Source: Allobosea sp. Root483D1
Lineage (GTDB): Bacteria > Pseudomonadota > Alphaproteobacteria > Rhizobiales > Beijerinckiaceae
Assembly: GCF_001429505.1 (NCBI RefSeq)
Contig: NZ_LMJW01000022.1
Location: 750,853 to 814,852, forward strand
Length of the DNA stretch: 64,000 nt
Reading direction: 5' to 3'
This document shows positions 46,219 to 54,861 of the stretch, in pieces (within the stretch, counting starts at the first letter, position 1; each line of letters opens with the position of its first letter). The position numbers and the translations under genes are program-made. The notes under the pieces are model-generated. The model was given only the letters and a program-made list of their open reading frames with translations, had not been told where the DNA came from and ran no database searches.

Positions 46219-47544
46219 GTGCAACCGGTTCGCCTGAAGCGACGGCCCGACGAGGCCGCCAGCACGACCTCCCTCCAGCCGGAGGGGGGAACGAAGCTGC
46301 GTCCACGCAGCGGTGGTGGGCGCTCCGGCGGCGGGCGTGGTGGGTTGTTGCCCTGGACGCTGGCGGTGCTGGCGATCGTCGGCGCTGCCGTCACCGGCTA
46401 TCTGCTTTACGAGGAGAAGGGCCGTGTCGCCGCCCTGCAGCAGGAGCAGGCGATCCTGCAGAGCAGCTATGACGAGAAGCTCAAGGCACTGCAGCGCCGC
46501 CTCGTCAGCGCCATCGTCGCCTCCGGCAATTCGCCCGGCCTGCCCGCGCAGCCAGGGCAGCCCGCCGGAACCGGCAAGGCTGGCGATCAGCTCGCCGATC
46601 TGATCACCCGCCAGATCGAACTCGAGGCGCGCCAGGCCCTGCTCGGCGCACTCTCCGGCCAGGCAGTCGGGCCGATCCTGCCCCAGGGCGGCGCGCAGGC
46701 GCCGGGCGGCAACCAGTTCGCCGACGGCCAGAACGTGCTCGACCGCGTCAATCCGGCCGTGCTGGCACAGCAACGCCGCCAGGTCGCAGCGGCGGTCAAG
46801 GCGGGCGAGACCATGTCGCTCGACCAGCGCATCGGAATCCTCGGCCAATCACTCGACCGGGTGCAGAACGGCCAGAACCAGCAGCTCTCGGCGCTCGGCC
46901 GCCAGCTCGTCGGGCGCGTGCAGGAGGTGAGGGCGGCGCTGGCCGAAGTCGGGCTCGACCCCGCCAAGGTCAAGCTGCCGCCGGGCCGCCCCGGCATGGG
47001 CGGGCCGCTGATACCGATGACGGTGACGCTGAAGCCCGGCACCTTCGAGCACGCGCTGATGCAACTGGGCGAGGCGCGCTCCGTGTTCGGTCGCTGGCGC
47101 GATCTTGCGGCAATCGTGCCGTTCCAACGCCCGCTCGAAGGTGACGACAGCACGACCAGCAATTTCGGCCCGCGCTCCGATCCGTTCACCGGCGGCACGG
47201 CGATGCATGCCGGCATGGATTTCCGCGGCGAGACCGGCACGCCGGTCCGCGCCCCCGGAGCGGGAAAGGTGCTGCGTGCCGAGGTCGCCGGTGGTTACGG
47301 CAATCTGGTCGAGCTCGACCACGGCAATGGCATCACCACGCGCTATGGCCACCTCTCGGCCTTCGACGTCAAGGAAGGCCAGCTCGTTGCGGCCGGGCAG
47401 ATCATCGGCCGTGTCGGCTCGACCGGTCGCTCGACCGGCCCGCATCTGCACTATGAAACGCGGCTCGCGGACGAGGCGCGCAACCCGCTGAAATTCATCC
47501 AGCTCGGCGACAAGCTCGCGGTCGGCCCGAGCGGCCTGCGTTGA
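46219..47544 (+). CDS. Membrane-anchored M23 (LytM-type) metallopeptidase
   Basis: A bitopic inner-membrane protein of 441 residues starting at GTG 46219. A basic, Gly/Arg-rich cytoplasmic tail (1-45) precedes one membrane segment (about 46-68), a coiled-coil (about 70-100), a long linker, and a C-terminal M23 domain at about 320-430. The zinc ligands are seen in HAGMDFRGETGTPV and HLHYETR, with NGITTRYGHLS between, so the site looks complete and the enzyme should cut peptidoglycan peptides. It lies 197 bases after tssH; a T6SS link is possible but unproven, since such proteins usually serve cell growth. Confidence 0.88.
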   Translation: MQPVRLKRRPDEAASTTSLQPEGGTKLRPRSGGGRSGGGRGGLLPWTLAVLAIVGAAVTGYLLYEEKGRVAALQQEQAILQSSYDEKLKALQRRLVSAIVASGNSPGLPAQPGQPAGTGKAGDQLADLITRQIELEARQALLGALSGQAVGPILPQGGAQAPGGNQFADGQNVLDRVNPAVLAQQRRQVAAAVKAGETMSLDQRIGILGQSLDRVQNGQNQQLSALGRQLVGRVQEVRAALAEVGLDPAKVKLPPGRPGMGGPLIPMTVTLKPGTFEHALMQLGEARSVFGRWRDLAAIVPFQRPLEGDDSTTSNFGPRSDPFTGGTAMHAGMDFRGETGTPVRAPGAGKVLRAEVAGGYGNLVELDHGNGITTRYGHLSAFDVKEGQLVAAGQIIGRVGSTGRSTGPHLHYETRLADEARNPLKFIQLGDKLAVGPSGLR

Positions 47545-47553
47545 TCCGCAAGC

Positions 47554-47928
47554 CTAGCTGACGACCTGCCAGGCGCTTCCGGTATCGTAGAAGAAGCGCT
47601 CCTCGACGATGCGGTCGCCCTGCCAGCGCTGGAAGGCGAGCTCTTCGAGACGGCGCGTGACGCCCGCCTTGTCGGTCGCGTCGAAAATCCAGCGAACAAC
47701 AACATGATCGCCGTCGACCAGCACGGCTACCGGCGGGTGCGTGTGCATCTTTTCCAGCCGCGCCAGGGCGCGCGCCTCATGCGCCATCAGCACCTCGCGG
47801 CCACGACGTGGCTCATTGGCGTTCTCCTGCATGGTCGCATCGTCGGTGTAGAAGTCGCGGATGGCGCCGACATGGTCGCCGCCGACCACTGCGGCGACGA
47901 AGGCATCAGCTCTGGCGCGCTCAGGCAT
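47554..47928 (-). CDS. SnoaL-like / nuclear transport factor 2-fold protein
   Basis: A 124-residue small cone-shaped alpha-beta barrel protein of the SnoaL-like kind, with DFYTDDATMQENANEP near the start, the pocket-lining HTHPPVAVLVDGDHVVVRWIFDAT and ERFFYDTGSAWQVV at the end. Such proteins are isomerases, hydratases or ligand binders; the substrate here is unknown. The ATG at 47928 was preferred because GGAG lies 6 bases upstream; ATGs 6 and 12 bases earlier are possible. It converges on the M23 gene. Confidence 0.75.
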   Translation of the reverse strand: MPERARADAFVAAVVGGDHVGAIRDFYTDDATMQENANEPRRGREVLMAHEARALARLEKMHTHPPVAVLVDGDHVVVRWIFDATDKAGVTRRLEELAFQRWQGDRIVEERFFYDTGSAWQVVS

Positions 47929-47995
47929 AGTCATCTCCATCTCGTCGGGTCGAGATGGAGAAGCGTAGCTGCATCCGCAACGGCGCGTGTCAGCA

Positions 47996-48187
47996 TCAGG
48001 CCCGACGCTTGGGCGCACCGGGTTTGGTCGGGCTTTGAGGCGCGATCGGATCGCTCGCCGGAAAGGTGTCCTTCAGCGCCTTGTCGAGCTGCTTGTCGCC
48101 CTTGCTGCCGGCCTTCTTCTCATCCTCGCGCTGCTTGCGCTGCTCCTTGCGCAAGCTCTCGACCGCCTGGTTCGCGGAATTCGCCAT
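47996..48187 (-). CDS. 63-residue charged protein with C-terminal FPASDPIA motif
   Basis: A small hydrophilic protein with a basic, Lys/Glu-rich N-terminal helix (VESLRKEQRKQREDEKK), then LDKALKDTFPASDPIAPQSP and a basic tail. The TFPASDP motif recurs in short uncharacterised proteins of Rhizobiales. The ATG at 48187 is supported by AGGGGA 8 bases upstream; an upstream in-frame start is weaker. Function is unknown; a stress-related role is only a guess. Confidence 0.65.
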   Translation of the reverse strand: MANSANQAVESLRKEQRKQREDEKKAGSKGDKQLDKALKDTFPASDPIAPQSPTKPGAPKRRA

Positions 48188-48505
48188 GATAGTCCCCTGT
48201 TGCATCGCAGGGCCCAGCCTGCATGTCCCGCTCAACGCAGGCGGCAGAGCGAAAGTTCCTACGGCAAAGGGCCTAATGCTCGGCTCTCAGTGGTGCGAGA
48301 CAGGCGGCACGGGAAGGATCTTCTCCATCTTCTTCGAAATAAGAAATTTCACGCTACCTGATGTAAATTGATTGGATGGCATTCAGGTTATATGTGGATT
48401 GTTCGATTTACAGAACACCCCACTGACCGACGATAACGGCAGGTGGCGGCGGGCGAGGGCGGCATCGAGCTGTCCGCGTCGGTCTCGCCTGCCTAGAGCA
48501 AGCAC
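48188..48505. promoter_or_regulatory. AT-rich intergenic region upstream of cysH
   Basis: 318 bases without a credible gene. The stretch 48330-48415 is clearly AT-richer than the surroundings. It contains GAAAT-N5-ATTTC (48336-48350), a short inverted repeat like LysR-type boxes, and TTGATT (48368) with TATATG 15 bases later, a promoter-like pair with short spacing. It probably holds the sulfur-responsive promoter of cysHDN. Confidence 0.4.
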
Positions 48506-49264
48506 ATGTTCCAGTTGCAGGACCAGGCCGAAAACCTCAATGCTGCGTTCGGAAAGTCGGATGCAGCGGCACGTCTCTCAGGGATGGTGCGTCAGGTCGT
48601 TGGCCGTCTCGTCTTCACCACCAGCTTCGGCCTCGAGGATCAGGTCGTCACCCATCTGATCGCGACGCAAGATTTGCCGATCGAGATCGTGACGCTCGAT
48701 ACCGGCAGGCTCTTCGGGGAAGTCCATGCGCTCTGGGCGGAAACCGAGGCGCGCTACGGCATCACGATCACGCCGTTCTATCCCCGGCACGATGCCGTCG
48801 AGGCCTTCGTGCTCGGCCACGGCATCAACGGCTTCTATAATTCGATCGAGGCCCGCAAAGCCTGCTGCAATGTCCGCAAGGTCGAGCCGCTCGGCCGGGC
48901 ACTCGCAGGCGCAGCCGCCTGGATCACCGGCCTGCGCGCTGATCAGTCAGCCGCCCGTGGCGGCGTCGCTCTTGCCGAGGTCGATCGGGAGCGCGGCCTG
49001 ATCAAGTTCAATCCTCTGCTCGACTGGTCGCGCGACGAGGCTCTGGCCTTCGCCCGCAAGCACGATGTCCCGCTCAACCCGTTGCACGAGCGGGGTTTCC
49101 TCTCGATCGGCTGCCAGCCCTGCACCCGCGCCATCCAGCCGGGCGAGCCGGAGCGGGCCGGGCGCTGGTGGTGGGAAGAGGAGGCCGCCAAGGAATGCGG
49201 CCTGCATGTCGGCCCGGACGGCCGACTGGTGCGGTCCAAGCCGGCCGCGGAGGTTTTGGCGTGA
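48506..49264 (+). CDS. cysH: Assimilatory adenylylsulfate (APS/PAPS) reductase CysH
   Basis: Reduces activated sulfate to sulfite with thioredoxin or glutaredoxin. The 252-residue protein has the PP-loop-related [15 protein letters not shown] and the LDTGRLFGE motif. The two Cys pairs KACCNVRK and [10 protein letters not shown] are those that bind a [4Fe-4S] cluster in APS-using enzymes, so APS rather than PAPS is the likely substrate. The catalytic Cys motif near the C-terminus (KECGLH) is also present. First gene of cysH-cysD-cysN; its stop overlaps the cysD GTG. Confidence 0.95.
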   Translation: MFQLQDQAENLNAAFGKSDAAARLSGMVRQVVGRLVFTTSFGLEDQVVTHLIATQDLPIEIVTLDTGRLFGEVHALWAETEARYGITITPFYPRHDAVEAFVLGHGINGFYNSIEARKACCNVRKVEPLGRALAGAAAWITGLRADQSAARGGVALAEVDRERGLIKFNPLLDWSRDEALAFARKHDVPLNPLHERGFLSIGCQPCTRAIQPGEPERAGRWWWEEEAAKECGLHVGPDGRLVRSKPAAEVLA

Positions 49265-50163
49265 TCCAGCTCAGTCATCTGCAGAAGCTCGAAGCAGAAG
49301 CGATCTTCATCATCCGCGAGGTCGTCGCGACCTGCGAGAAACCGGTGTTGCTCTATTCGATCGGCAAGGACTCGGCGGTGCTTCTGCACCTCGTCATGAA
49401 GGCCTTCTATCCCGGCAAGCCGCCATTCCCGCTGCTCCATGTCGATACGACCTGGAAGTTCAGGGACATGATCGCCTTCCGCGACCAGACCGCCAGCCGG
49501 CTTGGGCTCGACCTGATCGTGCACATCAACCAGGAGGGCGTGCGCGCCGGCGTCAACCCGTTCGCCTCCGGCTCGCGCCTGCACACCGACGTGATGAAGA
49601 CGCAAGGGCTGAAGCAGGCACTCGACAAATATGGCTTCGACGCGGCCTTCGGCGGTGCCCGCCGCGACGAGGAGAAGAGCCGGGCCAAGGAGCGGGTGTT
49701 CTCGCTGCGCTCGGCCCAGCATCGCTGGGACCCGAAGAACCAACGGCCGGAGCCCTGGCGGCTGTTCAACACGCGCAAGGCGCCGGGCGAGAGCTTTCGT
49801 GTCTTCCCGCTCTCCAATTGGACCGAGAAGGACGTCTGGGACTACATCGCGCTCGAGAACATCCCGGTCGTGCCGCTCTATTTTGCCGCTCCGCGCCCGG
49901 TCGTGCGTCGCAACGGCGCCTGGATCATGCGGGACGACGAGCGCATGGATCTCCTGCCGGACGAGATCGTCGAAACTCGCATGGTCCGCTTCCGCACGCT
50001 CGGCTGCTACCCGCTGACCGGGGCGGTCGAGAGCGAGGCGGCGAACCTCACCGACATCATCGCCGAGATGAGAGCGTCACGCTCCTCCGAACGCGAGGGC
50101 CGCGTCATCGACCATGACGGCTACGGCTCGATGGAACAGAAGAAGCAGGAAGGCTATTTCTGA
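49261..50163 (+). CDS. cysD: Sulfate adenylyltransferase subunit 2 CysD
   Basis: Small subunit that makes APS from ATP and sulfate, driven by CysN GTP hydrolysis. The 300-residue protein starts at GTG 49261, which overlaps the cysH stop as GTGA; longer in-frame starts lie inside cysH. Motifs are the PP-loop [46 protein letters not shown] and the end [17 protein letters not shown]. Its stop overlaps the cysN ATG by one base. Confidence 0.96.
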   Translation: MIQLSHLQKLEAEAIFIIREVVATCEKPVLLYSIGKDSAVLLHLVMKAFYPGKPPFPLLHVDTTWKFRDMIAFRDQTASRLGLDLIVHINQEGVRAGVNPFASGSRLHTDVMKTQGLKQALDKYGFDAAFGGARRDEEKSRAKERVFSLRSAQHRWDPKNQRPEPWRLFNTRKAPGESFRVFPLSNWTEKDVWDYIALENIPVVPLYFAAPRPVVRRNGAWIMRDDERMDLLPDEIVETRMVRFRTLGCYPLTGAVESEAANLTDIIAEMRASRSSEREGRVIDHDGYGSMEQKKQEGYF

Positions 50164-51791
50164 TGGCGGCGCTCGCGAAGTTGAAGGGCCAGCCCGCTCC
50201 GGCCGGCCAGCCGCATCCCGCCAACGACCAGGGCCAGAATACCGAGGGCAGCGCTCGCGCTTTGCTGCGCTTCATCACCTGCGGCTCGGTCGACGACGGC
50301 AAGTCGACGCTGATCGGCCGTATCCTCTACGAGGCCGGCGCGGTCTTCGATGATCAACTCACGGCGCTCGACAGCGATTCCCGCAAATTCGGCACGCAGG
50401 GTGCGGCACCCGACTTCGCTTTGCTGGTCGACGGTTTGTCGGCCGAACGCGAGCAGGGCATCACCATCGATGTCGCCTATCGCTATTTCTCGACCGATCA
50501 GCGCAGCTTCATCGTCGCCGACACGCCCGGCCATGAGCAGTACACCCGCAACATGGCGACCGGCGCCTCGACCGCCGACCTCGCCATCATCCTGATCGAT
50601 GCCCGAAAAGGTCTTCTGCCACAGACGCGCCGGCATTCCTTCATCGTCTCGCTGGTCGGCGTCCGCCATGTCGTCGTCGCCGTCAACAAGATGGATCTGG
50701 TCGGCTATGACGAGGCGGTCTTCAAGCAAATCGAGCAGGACTATCGCAAGGCGGTCGCGGGCCTCGGCTTCGCCAGCATCGACTTCGTCCCGGTCTCGGC
50801 CCGCGACGGCGAGAACGTCACCAGCCTCTCCGGGCTGATGCCCTGGTATCGTGGCCCGGCACTGTTGCCACTGCTCGAATCCGTCGTCGTCGTCGCGGAG
50901 GCGCAGGTCGAGGCCGGCTTCGCGCTCCCGGTGCAGTGGGTCAATCGGCCCGATCTCGACTTCCGCGGCTTTGCCGGCACGGTCGCGCGCGGACGCCTGC
51001 GCGTCGGCGATGCCGTCGCGGCACTGCCGTCGGGCCGCCGCAGCACGATCGCGCGCATCCTCGCGCCTTCAGGCGAAGTCTCGCAGGCGAGCGCGGGGCA
51101 ATCGGTGACGGTGACACTCGCGGACGAGATCGACATCTCGCGCGGCGACGTCATCGCCTCGCTGGCACATGCCCCCGTGGTGAAGCAGGAATTGCAGGCG
51201 CGCCTGCTCTGGACCGGCGAGGCGGCGCTGCGCGAAGGCGGCGAGTTCATCCTCAAGCTCGCCACGGCGAGCGCCAACGCCCAGATCGTCCGGCTGCATC
51301 ACAGCGTCGATATCGAGAGCTATGCCGAGGCGCCGGCCGAGAGCCTGGCGATGAACGGCATCGGGCTGGCGACACTGACGCTCGACCGCGCGCTTGCCGT
51401 GCTCGACTATACCGGCAGCCGCGAACTTGGCGGCTTCATCCTGATCGACAGGCTGAGCAACCAGACGGTCGCCTTCGGCTTTGTCGAGACGCGCCCGAAC
51501 AAGCCTAACGGTCGTTCGACAATGCAGGTCGGTATGGCCCGGGCGGTGGCGCTGCGGCTCGTCGGCTGGCGTGGGGCACAGGAGCGGCGCGTCTGGTTCG
51601 AGGCGGCGAGCTGGCGTCTCGCAAGCGGATTGCTCGTCTTTGCTGCCGTGGCGCTGCCGACGGGTCAGTGGAGTCTCGCGGCTGCGCTGGGGCTCGGTGA
51701 TCTCGTGCTACGGCCGCTGCTGAAGCGCCTGCATGCGAGAGTGTGGGCGAAGCGGACGCCGCCTGCACTCTATGACGGGGCGGGCATCTGA
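50163..51791 (+). CDS. cysN: Sulfate adenylyltransferase GTPase subunit CysN with DUF2061-like C-terminal extension
   Basis: Regulatory GTPase of ATP sulfurylase, related to EF-Tu. The GTP-binding motifs are GSVDDGKSTLIGR near residue 38, DTPGHEQYTRNMATGAS and NKMDL; EF-Tu-like barrels follow to about residue 455. The last 80 residues are not part of CysN and are not the APS kinase (CysC) often fused here. They read WFEAASWRLASGLLVFAA, LPTGQWSLAAALGLGDLVLR and LKRLHARVW, closely matching the DUF2061 membrane-protein pattern. The protein is 542 residues against about 475 in E. coli. Confidence 0.94.
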   Translation: MAALAKLKGQPAPAGQPHPANDQGQNTEGSARALLRFITCGSVDDGKSTLIGRILYEAGAVFDDQLTALDSDSRKFGTQGAAPDFALLVDGLSAEREQGITIDVAYRYFSTDQRSFIVADTPGHEQYTRNMATGASTADLAIILIDARKGLLPQTRRHSFIVSLVGVRHVVVAVNKMDLVGYDEAVFKQIEQDYRKAVAGLGFASIDFVPVSARDGENVTSLSGLMPWYRGPALLPLLESVVVVAEAQVEAGFALPVQWVNRPDLDFRGFAGTVARGRLRVGDAVAALPSGRRSTIARILAPSGEVSQASAGQSVTVTLADEIDISRGDVIASLAHAPVVKQELQARLLWTGEAALREGGEFILKLATASANAQIVRLHHSVDIESYAEAPAESLAMNGIGLATLTLDRALAVLDYTGSRELGGFILIDRLSNQTVAFGFVETRPNKPNGRSTMQVGMARAVALRLVGWRGAQERRVWFEAASWRLASGLLVFAAVALPTGQWSLAAALGLGDLVLRPLLKRLHARVWAKRTPPALYDGAGI

Positions 51792-51846
51792 CATTGGAAG
51801 AGTGCCGGACGGCCTTCTGCCGGCCCGGCGTTGCGCAAGCGGTGAC

Positions 51847-52497
51847 TTAAGCCGCCTGGGAATAGGTCGCGCCAGCGGGAGTTCGTGCTCCGAGCTGGTA
51901 GGTCTGGCCATAGGCTTCGGACGCGCCGCTGATGTCCGACGGCGGTGGTGGCGGAGGCGGCCGGTGCGAGGCGCGCTCTTCCATCTGCTTCTTGAAATCG
52001 GCCATCTCTTCCTTGGAGATCTTGCCATCCTTGTCCGCATCCATCGCGGCGAAGAGACGGTTGAGCAGGCCGTTCGAGCTGTCGCCATCAGGTGCGACCA
52101 CCTTCAGGAATTCGTCCTTGGCGACGCTCCCGTCGGAATTGGCGTCGAGCTTGGCGAAGTAGTTCTTTTCGTCGCCGTCCTTGGCGTCGGCCTTCTTCGC
52201 CGTCATGGCGCTGGCCGTATCCGACTGGAGCATCAGCAGGAGGGCCTGCATCTGCTGGTCGGCCTTCTCGAACTTCGCCTTGAAGGCGTCCGATTCCGCC
52301 TTGCTGACCGAACCATCCTGGTCGGCGTCCATCGCCTTGAACAGTTTCTCGGTCTTCTTGCTGTCGGCGCCTTTCGGCGCGCCGGCGGCGAATTCAGCGA
52401 GGTTGAGCACGTCGTCGTTGCCGTCGAGCTTGTCGAAGCTCGGTGGTTTTCCCGGCGGTGGCGGGCGCAAGCCCCCAACGCCGCTGATGCTTGTCAT
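51847..52497 (-). CDS. EF-hand calcium-binding protein
   Basis: A 216-residue protein with four EF-hand-type segments: LDGNDDVLNLAEF (about 25-40, degenerate), MDADQDGSVSKAESDAF (about 50-66), LDANSDGSVAKDEF (about 110-125) and MDADKDGKISKEEM (about 145-160). The last three have the D-x-D/N-x-D-G spacing for Ca2+. The N-terminus is Gly/Pro-rich (SGVGGLRPPPPGKPP) and the C-terminus Pro/Ala-rich; there is no clear signal peptide. Function is unknown. Its start is 2 bases from a leader stem-loop. Confidence 0.9.
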   Translation of the reverse strand: MTSISGVGGLRPPPPGKPPSFDKLDGNDDVLNLAEFAAGAPKGADSKKTEKLFKAMDADQDGSVSKAESDAFKAKFEKADQQMQALLLMLQSDTASAMTAKKADAKDGDEKNYFAKLDANSDGSVAKDEFLKVVAPDGDSSNGLLNRLFAAMDADKDGKISKEEMADFKKQMEERASHRPPPPPPPSDISGASEAYGQTYQLGARTPAGATYSQAA

Positions 52498-52498
52498 G

Positions 52499-52550
52499 CG
52501 ATACTCCTGTTTACGCGCCGCCCGGGTATGGGCGGCGCGGTCGAGTATCG
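52499..52550 (-). promoter_or_regulatory. Leader stem-loop covering the EF-hand gene Shine-Dalgarno
   Basis: On the minus strand, outer 8-bp arms (CGATACTC at 52550-52543 and GAGTATCG at 52506-52499) and inner 10-bp GC-rich arms (52539-52530 with 52523-52514) form one long interrupted stem. The ribosome site CAGGAG overlaps the outer arm, and the ATG starts 2 bases later. Base pairing should reduce translation initiation. It could also act as a structured end for the upstream RidA gene transcript. Confidence 0.6.
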
Positions 52551-52604
52551 TGGATAATTATTGGTAAATTCCTAGCGGTCCGGAAACCTTACTGAGCCGA
52601 AGGT

Positions 52605-53057
52605 TCAGCCCGCCAGCACCGCCGTCGCCTCGATCTCGACCATCGCCTCGGGCTCGACCAAGGCCGCGACGGCAACCACCGCCATGGCCGGAAAATGCCG
52701 GCCGAAATTGGCGCGATAGGCGGGGCCAAGCTCGGCCAGGCCAGTGCGATAGGCCTCGATGTCGGTGACATACCAGGTCAACCGCACGATATCCTCGACA
52801 TGACCGCCGCCGGCCTCGACCACCGCCTTGATGTTGGCGAGCGTCTGGCCGACCTGTGCGATGAAGCCCTTGGCGAAGACGCCCTGGGCGTCCCAGCCGA
52901 CGAGCCCGCCGGTCATCAGCACCCTGCCTTCGGCGACCATGCCGTTGGCATAGCCGCGCGGCAGCGGCCAACCCTCGGGCAGGACGGCGCGGGCGCGGCG
53001 CGAGGCGGTATCGGAGGGCAGCGGGCCGCTGGTCATGGCGTGGTCTTTCTCGAACAT
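52605..53057 (-). CDS. RidA (YjgF/YER057c/UK114) family protein
   Basis: A 150-residue trimeric-fold protein with GYANGMVAEGRVLMTGGLVGWD, QVGQTLANIKAVVEAGG and IVRLTWYVTDIEAYRTG. Family members hydrolyse reactive enamines or imines. The canonical PAR motif carrying the active-site Arg is replaced by FPAMAVVAV, so classical 2-aminoacrylate deaminase activity is unlikely. The start ATG at 53057 lies 3 bases after the ligase stop; the ATG at 53036 is the alternative. Its place suggests a role on enamine or imino CoA intermediates of anthranilate breakdown. Confidence 0.85.
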   Translation of the reverse strand: MFEKDHAMTSGPLPSDTASRRARAVLPEGWPLPRGYANGMVAEGRVLMTGGLVGWDAQGVFAKGFIAQVGQTLANIKAVVEAGGGHVEDIVRLTWYVTDIEAYRTGLAELGPAYRANFGRHFPAMAVVAVAALVEPEAMVEIEATAVLAG

Positions 53058-53060
53058 TGG

Positions 53061-54704
53061 TCAGGACGCCGAGGCTTCCTGACGCGCGAGCTCGCGCAGG
53101 GCGAAGCGTTGCAGCTTCCCGGTAGAGGTCTTCGGCAGGGTTGTCACGAAGGCGATGGCGCGCGGGTATTTGTAGGGCGCGATCGTCGCCTTGACGTGGT
53201 CTTGCAGCGCTTTGGCGAGAGCGGCATCGCCGCTGAAACCCTCGCGCAGCAGCACATAGGCCTTCACGATCTGGCCGCGCTCGGGGCAGGGGGCGCCGAC
53301 GACGCCGCATTCGGCCACCGCCTCATGCGTCAGCAGGCAGGCCTCGACCTCCGGGCCGGCGATATTGTAGCCGGCCGAAATGATCATGTCGTCGGAGCGG
53401 GCCTGATACCAGAAATAGCCGTCGCTATCGCGCAGATAGGTGTCGCCGGTGACGTTCCAGCCATCGAGGATGTATTTGGCCTGGCGCGGATCGGCGAGAT
53501 AGCGGCAGCCTGTGGGCCCACGTACCGCAAGGCGGCCGGGCGTGCCGTCAGGCACCTCCTTGCCGTCCTCGTCGATGATCTTGGCCTCGTAGCCGGGCAC
53601 CGGCAGGCCGGTCGCTCCGGACCGGATTGTCTCGTGCGGCGCGCCGATGAAGATGTGCAGCATCTCGGTCGCGCCGATGCCGTCCATCAGCGACAGCCCG
53701 GTCGCTTCCTGCCAGGCGTCGAAGGTCGCCTTCGGCAGCGCCTCGCCGGCGGAAACACAGATGCGCAGCGAGGAGAGGTCGCGCTCGCCAAGCTTGCCCA
53801 GCATGGCGCGATAGGCGGTCGGCGCGGTGAAGCAGACAGTGGCACGATAGCGCTCGATCGCCTCGGCGAGGTCGGGCGGCGCGACCTTGGCCGGCAGGAT
53901 GCAGGCGGCGCCGATCCGCAAGGGGAAGAGCACGATGCCGCCGAGCCCGAAGGTGAAGGCGAGCGGCGGCGAGCCGATGAAGCGGTCGTCCGGCAAGGCC
54001 TTCAGCACGCGTGCGCCATAGGCATCGCAGATCGCCAGCAGGTCGCGCTGGAAATGCATCGTGCCCTTGGGCTCGCCTGTGGTGCCCGAGGTGAAGGCGA
54101 TCAGGCAGACATCGTCTTGCGCCGTGTCAGCCGGCTCGAAGACTTCGTAGCCGGCTTGTCTCATCAAGGCTTCGAGGGCACCGTCCCCCCATGTGACGAT
54201 GGTCGAGAGTTCCGGTGCAAGCTGTTGCGCAGCCTTGAGTTCGCCGACCAGCGTCGCGTCGCAGAGCGCCAGCGCGATCTTCGCCTTGCGGATCGGATAG
54301 GCGATCTCGCCGGCACGCAGCATCGGCATGGTCGCGACCACGATACCGCCGGCCTTCAGCACAGCGAAATAGGTCGCGACCATCATCGGCGTGTTGGCGG
54401 CCCGCAGCAGCACGCGGTTGCCGGGCACCATGCCGAGGTCGCGTGTGAGCACATTGGCGATACGATTCACCGTCTCGGCGAGCGCCTGATAGCTCCAGGT
54501 CTCGCTCGGCCCGATCACCGCAGCGCGCTCGCCACGACCCTCGGCGACATGCCGGTCGACGAACTCGGTGACGACGTTGAGCCGCTCCGGATAGCTCAGC
54601 CCGGCGGCGGCGAGGTCGAGCCGCGGCCAGCTTTCGCGCGGCGGCAGGTTGTCCCGCGCGAAGCCATCCACATGTCCCGACCGCATGAACCCTGCGGTAT
54701 CCAT
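53061..54704 (-). CDS. abmG: 2-aminobenzoate-CoA ligase (anthranilate-CoA ligase)
   Basis: An acyl-AMP-forming ligase that should activate anthranilate to 2-aminobenzoyl-CoA at the cost of ATP. The AMP-binding motif is FTSGTTGEPKGTMHF, with later YKYPRAIAFV and the catalytic-Lys segment TSTGKLQRF. The ATG at 54704 (MDTAGFMRSGHVDGFARD) is chosen because AGGGGAA lies upstream and it gives the usual 547 residues; longer in-frame reading enters a repeat. Substrate choice comes mainly from its neighbours, the fused monooxygenase/reductase in particular; benzoate or a related acid is an alternative. Confidence 0.85.
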   Translation of the reverse strand: MDTAGFMRSGHVDGFARDNLPPRESWPRLDLAAAGLSYPERLNVVTEFVDRHVAEGRGERAAVIGPSETWSYQALAETVNRIANVLTRDLGMVPGNRVLLRAANTPMMVATYFAVLKAGGIVVATMPMLRAGEIAYPIRKAKIALALCDATLVGELKAAQQLAPELSTIVTWGDGALEALMRQAGYEVFEPADTAQDDVCLIAFTSGTTGEPKGTMHFQRDLLAICDAYGARVLKALPDDRFIGSPPLAFTFGLGGIVLFPLRIGAACILPAKVAPPDLAEAIERYRATVCFTAPTAYRAMLGKLGERDLSSLRICVSAGEALPKATFDAWQEATGLSLMDGIGATEMLHIFIGAPHETIRSGATGLPVPGYEAKIIDEDGKEVPDGTPGRLAVRGPTGCRYLADPRQAKYILDGWNVTGDTYLRDSDGYFWYQARSDDMIISAGYNIAGPEVEACLLTHEAVAECGVVGAPCPERGQIVKAYVLLREGFSGDAALAKALQDHVKATIAPYKYPRAIAFVTTLPKTSTGKLQRFALRELARQEASAS

Positions 54705-54739
54705 CTCGTTCCCCTGGCTTTGTCCTGTCTTGACCACAG

Positions 54740-54855
54740 CCCTCATCCTGAGGAGCGGACCGAAGGTTCGCGTCTCGAAGGATGCTCCATCTGGTTCCGG
54801 AGCCTCCTGGAGCATCCTTCGAGACGCAGCTTTCAGCTGCTCCTCAGGATGAGGG
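54740..54855. repeat. Palindromic interspersed element inside the anthranilate operon
   Basis: A 116-base double inverted repeat: outer 17-base arms CCCTCATCCTGAGGAGC (54740-54756) and its complement (54839-54855), inner 20-base arms at 54770-54789 and 54808-54827. This is the well-known cctcatcctgaggagc-type dispersed element of Rhizobiales. It sits between the acyl-CoA dehydrogenase and ligase genes, so in the transcript it would fold into a long hairpin. Confidence 0.75.
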
Positions 54856-54861
54856 CCGGAG

